Source: Hymenobacter sp.
Lineage (GTDB): Bacteria; Bacteroidota; Bacteroidia; Cytophagales; Hymenobacteraceae
Assembly (NCBI GenBank): GCA_025353745.1
Contig: JANXOE010000024.1
Coordinates: 1 to 39,257, forward strand
Length of the DNA stretch: 39,257 bases
Direction: 5' to 3'
Under the pieces are notes generated by a model. That model worked only from the letters and a program-made list of their open reading frames with translations. It ran no database searches and had not been told where the DNA came from. Both the position numbers and the translations under genes were made by a program. Shown here one piece after another: positions 33,553 through 39,257 of this stretch (position 1 is its first letter; each line of letters begins with the position of its first letter).

Positions 33553-33632
33553 GCGGACGGGGCGGGGGAGGGCCCCAATAGATACGTAGCGGCCCCGGCG
33601 AAGGATAAGGTACGGCCTCGGCCCGGCGGCCC

Positions 33633-33640
33633 TACCTTTG
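33633..33640 (+). promoter_or_regulatory. TACCTTTG -7 box for asnS
   Basis: Exact TANNTTTG match 27 bases before ATG 33668, back to back with the rpoN promoter. Confidence 0.6.
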
Positions 33641-33667
33641 GGCCTTATTCGGCTTTCTTTTATCCCT

Positions 33668-35054
<1,387 letters not shown>

Positions 35055-35062
<8 letters not shown>

Positions 35063-35115
35063 CGGTGCGGGCGGGGCCCGGGAAAACGTCGGGGCCCTCC
35101 TGCACCGCTAAAACG
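35055..35115. repeat. 14-bp perfect inverted repeat over the asnS stop
   Basis: CGTTTTAGCGGTGC (35055-35068), which includes the asnS TAG stop, is repeated in reverse complement at 35102-35115. The 33-base interior also contains two GGGGCCC segments and the direct repeat AAAACGTC. The element ends 20 bases before the next gene. Confidence 0.55.
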
Positions 35116-35134
35116 TCCTTCATTTTCTCGCCGC

Positions 35135-36878
35135 GTGCTGCTGCTGCCCTGGTTCTGGTTATGGATTGCGGGGGTGAGCTACGCGGGCGGGCACGCGCTG
35201 CTGGGGCGGCAAGCGGCGGCGCGGCTGGCCCCGGAGCTGGTGGCCGCGGCCGGGCTGGCCGGCTTGAGCTGGGGCCTGGCGCTGCTGTCGCTGGGCACCG
35301 GCATCGGGGCCGCCGTGCAAGCGGGGGTGAGCGCCCTGGCCGGGCTGTACGCGGGCTGGCGCTGGGCGCGGGCCGCCCCGGCGGCGCGGGCGCAGTGGGG
35401 GGCGCGGCTGCTGGCCCCCGTGCGCGGCCCGGGCGGCGGGTGGATGGCGGCGCTGCTGCTCGTCTTCGGCGGGTTGATGCTGGTGCACGCGGTGCGGGCC
35501 CCGGCATTTCCCGATTCGGCCCTCTACAACGCCCAAACCGTGCAGTGGATGCAGCGGAGCGGTACCCGGTGGTGCCGGGGCTGGGCAACCTGCACGGACG
35601 GCTGGCCTTCAATTCGCACCTGCACCTGCTCACGGCTTTTTTTAGCGCCAGCCCGGGGCCCCGGCACCCGGCCTGGCAGCAGGCGGCCGGCAGCTTTTGG
35701 TTTGTGCTGGTGCTGAGCTACGGCGCGCGGCAGGCGGCCCGGGCCGGGGGCCGTCGGCGCGCGCCGGGCGTCCGGCCGGCGTTGCCGCCCGCGCTGGCGC
35801 TGTACTACCTGGGGGCCGTGACGCTGGCCCTGGTGGCGTTCCGGCCCTGGATATCGTCGCCCATGCCCGACAGCGGCGTGGCGCTGCTCACGCTGCTGGT
35901 GCTGGGCTGGGTGCTCGAAAAGCTGGCCGTGCCCGGCCCCGAGGCGGGCTTCAGCCGGGCCGAAATTTTGCTGCTGGCCGGCCTGGCGGCCACGGCCATC
36001 ACCTACAAGCTGTCGGCCGCCTGCCTGGTGCTGCCGCTGGGCTACGCTGCTTGGCAGCGGCGGCCGGCCGGGCGCTGGGTGGGCGCGGCGGTGCTGGTGG
36101 GCGCGGCGGTGTTGCTGCCCTGGGTGGTGCGCAACGTGGTGCTGTCGGGCTACCTGGCCTACCCGCTGGCCCCTTGGGCCGGCCTGCCGGTGGAGTGGCG
36201 CGTGCCACCCGCGCAGCTGGCCGCCGACCTGCGGGAAATCCGCGATTTTGCCCGCTGGCCCGCGGGCGGGTGGGAGGGCGTGGCCGCCCTGCGCCCAGGG
36301 GGCTGGCTGCCGTTCTGGTGGGGGCAGCAGCTTCCGGGCGACCACCGGCTGCTGCTGGGGGTGGAGGCCCTGGCCCTGGGCCTGGCCGGGGCCCGGCTGG
36401 TGCGCCGCCGGCCTGCCCAGGCGGGAGCCGTCGAAGCGTTGTTTTTCTGGCTGGTGGGGTGCTGCGGGGCGTGGTTTGCGGCGGCCCCGGCGTTTCGGTT
36501 CGGCTACGGCTACCTCATCGGGGCGGCGCTGGTTGGCTGCTGGTGCGCCGGCTGCCGGGCCACCTGGTGCGGGCCGGCGCGCTGGGCCTGGCGCTGGCGT
36601 ACGGCGCCAACGGCTTACGAAATGAAACACTTCATTTTGAAGCCGAAACCTGGGTGCTTCCCGCCGACTACCCCCCGCTGCCCACCGCCACGGTGCTGGT
36701 GCAGGGCCGGCCCGTGCGCGTGGCCGGCGCGGGCACCGGCGGCCGCTGCGGCAACTGCCCGCTGCCCTGCGCCGCCGATGTGCCGCCGCCCGACCTGCAC
36801 TGGCGCGGCGCGGGCGCGGCTCAGGGCTTCCGGCGCGGCCCCGCTCCGGCCTCCAAACACGGCGGTTCAAACCAATAA
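35135..36878 (+). pseudogene. Polytopic membrane protein (LIC_10190-like) broken by two frameshifts
   Basis: Three overlapping open frames read as one protein of about 580 aa if two -1 shifts are allowed. Piece 1 (35135 to about 35560, GTG start) has membrane helices and ends LYNAQTVQWMQR. Piece 2 (about 35557-36535) continues RYPVVPGLGNLHGRLAFNSH with eight or more helices to FGYGYLIGAALVG. Piece 3 (about 36530-36878) continues LLVRRLPGHLVRAGALGLAL and ends with a Cys-rich GRCGNCPLPC segment. The order resembles the large glycosyltransferase-39/LIC_10190-type membrane proteins of Bacteroidota. The frame breaks may be true mutations or sequencing errors in GC-rich DNA. No slippery heptamer was seen. 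Confidence 0.7.
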
Positions 36879-36909
36879 AAAAAGCGGTCCCGTGGAGGAC
36901 CGCTTTTTT
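36877..36909. terminator. Bidirectional terminator between convergent genes
   Basis: Stem AAAAAAAGCGGTCC (36877-36890) / GGACCGCTTTTTT (36897-36909) with a 6-base loop, A-run and T-run on either side. It serves the (+) membrane-protein pseudogene and the (-) secreted-protein gene. Confidence 0.92.
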
Positions 36910-36926
36910 GTTAAATCAACAATTGA

Positions 36927-37466
36927 CTAATCGCGGCGCCCGTGGCCGTGGCCATTTCCGTGGCCGTGCCCGCGGTCGTCGTCCCGGTCGTCGCGGCGGT
37001 CATCCCCCCGGTCGTCGCGGCGGTCATCGTTGCGTCCTTCCCGGTAGCCTTCGCGGTACAGCTTTTTGGCTTGGCCGGGCGGCAGGCCGTGGGGGTTGCC
37101 GTGGCCCCGTACCACGACCACTGTGCGGGGGTAGCGGGCGCGGTGGTCGCGCACGTACATCCAGGGCTGGCGGCCCCGGTAGTCGAGCACCACCGGATGA
37201 AAGGCGCGCGGGTCGTACCCGTTCACCACGGCCACCGGCACCCACTGGCCGCTACGGAGCACGATGTACTGCCGCGCGTAAAGGTCGTAGTAGCCGTCAA
37301 TCTCGGGAATGTAGTAATACTGCGTGCCGGCTGGCGCGGCAGGGCCCCAGGCGGGCGGGGCCGTGGGGGGCGTATTGATGTTGACGTTGATCTGGGCGCG
37401 GGCCGGAGCGGCGAAGGCAAGCCCCGCGCCGAGGGCAAATGCAAACAGGCTAAAGTGGCAGTTCAT
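36927..37466 (-). CDS. Secreted protein with YYYIPEIDGYY motif and His/Asp/Arg-rich tail (paralog A)
   Basis: A 179-aa protein from ATG 37466: signal peptide (MNCHFSLFAFALGAGLAFAA then PARAQ), a core with GTQYYYIPEIDGYYDLY, QYIVLRSGQWVP, NGYDPRAFHPVVLDYRGRQP, and a C-terminal tail of repeated RDD/GDD and GHGHGNGHGHG units. The core is shared with the neighbouring gene (37554-38342), so the two arose by tandem duplication. The His/Asp-rich tail could bind metal ions (inference). The function of the family is unknown to me. Confidence 0.78.
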   Translation of the reverse strand: MNCHFSLFAFALGAGLAFAAPARAQINVNINTPPTAPPAWGPAAPAGTQYYYIPEIDGYYDLYARQYIVLRSGQWVPVAVVNGYDPRAFHPVVLDYRGRQPWMYVRDHRARYPRTVVVVRGHGNPHGLPPGQAKKLYREGYREGRNDDRRDDRGDDRRDDRDDDRGHGHGNGHGHGRRD

Positions 37467-37553
37467 GAAGAATAGGAAAGAGTGAAAGAGGTAAGTCCCC
37501 CGCCCAGGCAAGTAGGGTGCCGGGTTTTGCGGCGAGCCAATCGGCGCCGAAAG

Positions 37554-38342
37554 CTAGAGCCGGCCGCGGCCGTCGCGGCGGCCCCCGCCGCCTTGCGGGT
37601 TTTGGTCGCCGGGGCTTTGCTCGAGGGCCCCCGGGCCGCGACGGGGCTGGAAAACAGGGCCGGGCGCCGGAGCGGGCTGAGCAGGTTGTGACTGGTTGCC
37701 ACGGTCGTAGCCGTCGTGGCTGGGGGGCGGGCCCTGGCCTCCGGTTTGGTTTTGGCCGTTGTATTGGCCGCCGTTGGCGTGGCCGCGGCCGTCCCGGGGG
37801 CGGCTGCCGTAGTCGCGGCTGTCGTAGCCCCGGTTGTCGTAGCGGTCGTGGTCGCCACGGTCGCGGTCGCCACGGTCGCGGTCGTAGCGGTCCCGGCCGC
37901 CGTAGTAGCCGCGGTTGCCGTAATAATACCGGTTGTCGTAGCCGCGGCCGTAGCCCCCGGCGTAATAGCCGCCCCGGCCGGGGCCGTAGGCCTGGTACGG
38001 GCGGTAGGCGTAGCGGGCGTGGTAGTAGTTGCAAAACTGCCAGGGCTCGCGGCCCCGGTAGTTGACCACGACGGGATGAAACTGGTACGGGTCGTAGCCG
38101 TAAAGCTCCGGCAGCGGCACCCAATAGCCGTCCTGCAACACAATGTATTGCTGCGAGTACAGGTCGTAGTAGCCGTCAATCTCGGGGATGTAATAGTACT
38201 GCGTGCCGTAGGGCACGGGCGGCCCCCACTCCGGGGCCCCAATGTTGACGCTGACCCCCACCTGGGCCCGGGCGGCCGGGGCCGTCAGCAAGGCAAAGGC
38301 GCCCACCAGGGCGGCACCAACAACTTTTGCGAGGGTTTTCAT
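37554..38342 (-). CDS. Secreted protein with YYYIPEIDGYY motif and long Tyr/Arg/Asp/Gly-rich tail (paralog B)
   Basis: A 262-aa protein from ATG 38342: signal peptide MKTLAKVVGAALVGAFALLT ending PAARAQ, the shared core (GTQYYYIPEIDGYYDLY, QYIVLQDGYWVPLPELYGYD, FHPVVVNYRGREPW), then a ~150-residue low-complexity tail with RDRGDRDRGDHDRYDNRGYD-type repeats and a Pro/Gln-rich end. It lies 87 bases upstream of paralog A on the same strand, so they may be co-transcribed. The tail composition differs between the two (Tyr/Gly here, His/Asp there). The frame is open 48 codons further upstream, but that part is not a signal peptide. An AT-rich TATTATAAAG segment (about 38396-38405, minus strand) may hold the promoter. 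Confidence 0.78.
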   Translation of the reverse strand: MKTLAKVVGAALVGAFALLTAPAARAQVGVSVNIGAPEWGPPVPYGTQYYYIPEIDGYYDLYSQQYIVLQDGYWVPLPELYGYDPYQFHPVVVNYRGREPWQFCNYYHARYAYRPYQAYGPGRGGYYAGGYGRGYDNRYYYGNRGYYGGRDRYDRDRGDRDRGDHDRYDNRGYDSRDYGSRPRDGRGHANGGQYNGQNQTGGQGPPPSHDGYDRGNQSQPAQPAPAPGPVFQPRRGPGALEQSPGDQNPQGGGGRRDGRGRL

Positions 38343-38630
38343 GGAAAAAAAGTTTAACCAGTGAAGCGGACACCCAACGGCGTAGCCGAGGGACTTTATA
38401 ATATGCAAGGGAAATGCCAGGTTGTCCGGGGGCGTTCCCCCTCCGGCCCAAAATATTGCCCAACGGGCCCGGGCCCGCAGCGCCACGTTTCATTATAAAA
38501 AATTCCCGGGCACAAATGCGCCCGCTTTGGGGTTGTGCTCCGAACGCCCCGGGCCCACCGGCCCCGGCGCAACCCCCGCCGCCCGGCGGCGTTTCCCGTA
38601 CTTTTGCGGACTCATCCGCTGTTTTCCTGC
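38343..38630. other. Intergenic region between paralog B and uvrA
   Basis: About 290 bases without a gene. It holds divergent signals only: an AT-rich stretch near paralog B, a hairpin-prone GGGCCCGGGCCC segment near 38469-38480, and the uvrA -7 box at 38599. No conserved RNA or repeat was recognised. Confidence 0.5.
38599..38606 (+). promoter_or_regulatory. TACTTTTG -7 box for uvrA
   Basis: Exact TANNTTTG match 24 bases before ATG 38631. No LexA-like operator was recognised nearby. Confidence 0.6.
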
Positions 38631-39257
38631 ATGGCCAAAAAATCACCGGCTGCTTCCGTTGCCACCGCGCCCAAACCGGCGGCTTCGGCGTTGAAAAAGA
38701 AGCTGCAAGGCACCGCCACCGACGCCGCGGGGGCCCTGGGCAGCCAGCCCAACCCCGCCGGCCTCGCGGTGGCCGTGCGCCACCAAACGCCCGACACGCT
38801 GCCCCCCACCGCTGCCAACGGCGCGGTGCCCGGCCCGGCGGCGTTCGACGTGCCGTTCATCGAGGTGTACGGGGCCCGCGAGCACAACCTGAAAAACGTG
38901 TCGGTCCGGATTCCGCGCAACCAGCTGGTGGTGTTCACGGGCATCTCGGGCTCGGGCAAGAGCAGTTTGGCCTTCGACACGATTTACGCCGAGGGCCAGC
39001 GCCGCTACATGGAAACGTTTTCGGCCTACGCCCGCTCTTTCATGGGCGGGCTGGAGCGGCCCGACGTGGACAAGATCGAGGGCCTCTCGCCGGTCATCAG
39101 CATCGAGCAGAAAACCACCTCGCGCAACCCGCGCTCCACGGTGGGCACCATCACGGAGATTTACGATTTTTTGCGCCTGCTCTACGCCCGCACCGCCGAA
39201 GCCTTCAGCTACGCGACGGGCGAGAAGATGATCCGGCAGAGCGACGACCAGATCATC
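38631..39257 (+). CDS. uvrA: Excinuclease ABC subunit A, 5' part (continues past window)
   Basis: Damage-recognition ATPase of nucleotide excision repair, which with UvrB scans DNA for bulky lesions. The 209 residues present start with a ~75-residue Ala/Pro/Lys-rich extension not found in E. coli UvrA. The conserved start of UvrA follows ([20 protein letters not shown]), with the Walker A motif [29 protein letters not shown], and [20 protein letters not shown]. The frame is open to the last base of the window. Confidence 0.96.
   Translation, partial: MAKKSPAASVATAPKPAASALKKKLQGTATDAAGALGSQPNPAGLAVAVRHQTPDTLPPTAANGAVPGPAAFDVPFIEVYGAREHNLKNVSVRIPRNQLVVFTGISGSGKSSLAFDTIYAEGQRRYMETFSAYARSFMGGLERPDVDKIEGLSPVISIEQKTTSRNPRSTVGTITEIYDFLRLLYARTAEAFSYATGEKMIRQSDDQII

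Noticed and set aside
35540-36560. Programmed -1 ribosomal frameshifting in the membrane-protein gene
   Set aside because: Direction fits -1 at both places, but there is no slippery heptamer (X XXY YYZ) or clear downstream stimulator at either site. Mutation or sequencing error is simpler.
36940-37030. Short direct repeats resembling a CRISPR array
   Set aside because: The repeats code for RDD/GDD units of a secreted protein tail, have no regular spacers, and no cas genes are present.

Overview
The window is one contiguous, gene-dense, very GC-rich bacterial chromosome segment. It most resembles a Bacteroidota genome of the Hymenobacter type (Cytophagales). The reasons are the protein set (LspA with the Bacteroidota insertion, fused Dpp-type ABC ATPase, recF next to a DUF721/DciA-like gene, coaX/OMP/lptC/ppiD cluster, IleS without a C-terminal zinc finger), the absence of clear Shine-Dalgarno sequences, and several -7 boxes of the Bacteroidota TANNTTTG type just upstream of genes. 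Both ends cut genes: ileS at the left, uvrA at the right.

Layout. 1-9.6 kb (+): ileS (3' part), lspA, a 105-bp palindromic element, a fused oligopeptide ABC ATPase, rnr, an isoprenyl diphosphate synthase, a rhomboid protease and a small PLDc_N membrane protein. 9.6-13.6 kb: a DUF2939 protein (-), a glycerophosphodiesterase (+), then the least ordinary part of the window. This part is an AT-rich island with a small HTH protein gene (+), seven exact TGTWACA motifs inside and upstream of that gene, and an exact parS (ParB-binding) sequence overlapping its stop codon. It is followed by a DciA-like gene and recF (both -). 13.6-19 kb (+): pdhA, a TPR membrane protein, ribH, a DksA/TraR-like protein followed by a strongly structured RNA-like segment, and a pseudouridine synthase with a roughly 430-residue Arg/Gly-rich tail. 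19.1-24.3 kb (+): coaX, an outer-membrane protein, lptC, a small membrane protein and a PpiD-like chaperone, probably one envelope-related transcription unit. 24.5-28.8 kb: a TPR protein, an unlisted 37-aa membrane protein (-), recJ and a remnant of an ion channel. 28.8-33.6 kb (-): a DoxX-like protein, a hybrid histidine kinase and rpoN. 33.6-39.3 kb: asnS (+), a multi-membrane-span protein broken by two frameshifts (+), two tandem paralogous secreted proteins (-) and the start of uvrA (+).

Most of the window is housekeeping: translation, cell envelope, DNA repair (recF, recJ, uvrA), RNA decay and regulation (rpoN, DksA-like). The best candidate for something undescribed is the 11.26-11.90 kb locus. 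There a small HTH protein of unknown role, a cluster of short palindromic motifs resembling binding sites, a chromosome-segregation parS site, and replication/repair genes (DciA-like helicase-loader family, recF) sit together. No insertion sequence, CRISPR array, tRNA or rRNA was seen.
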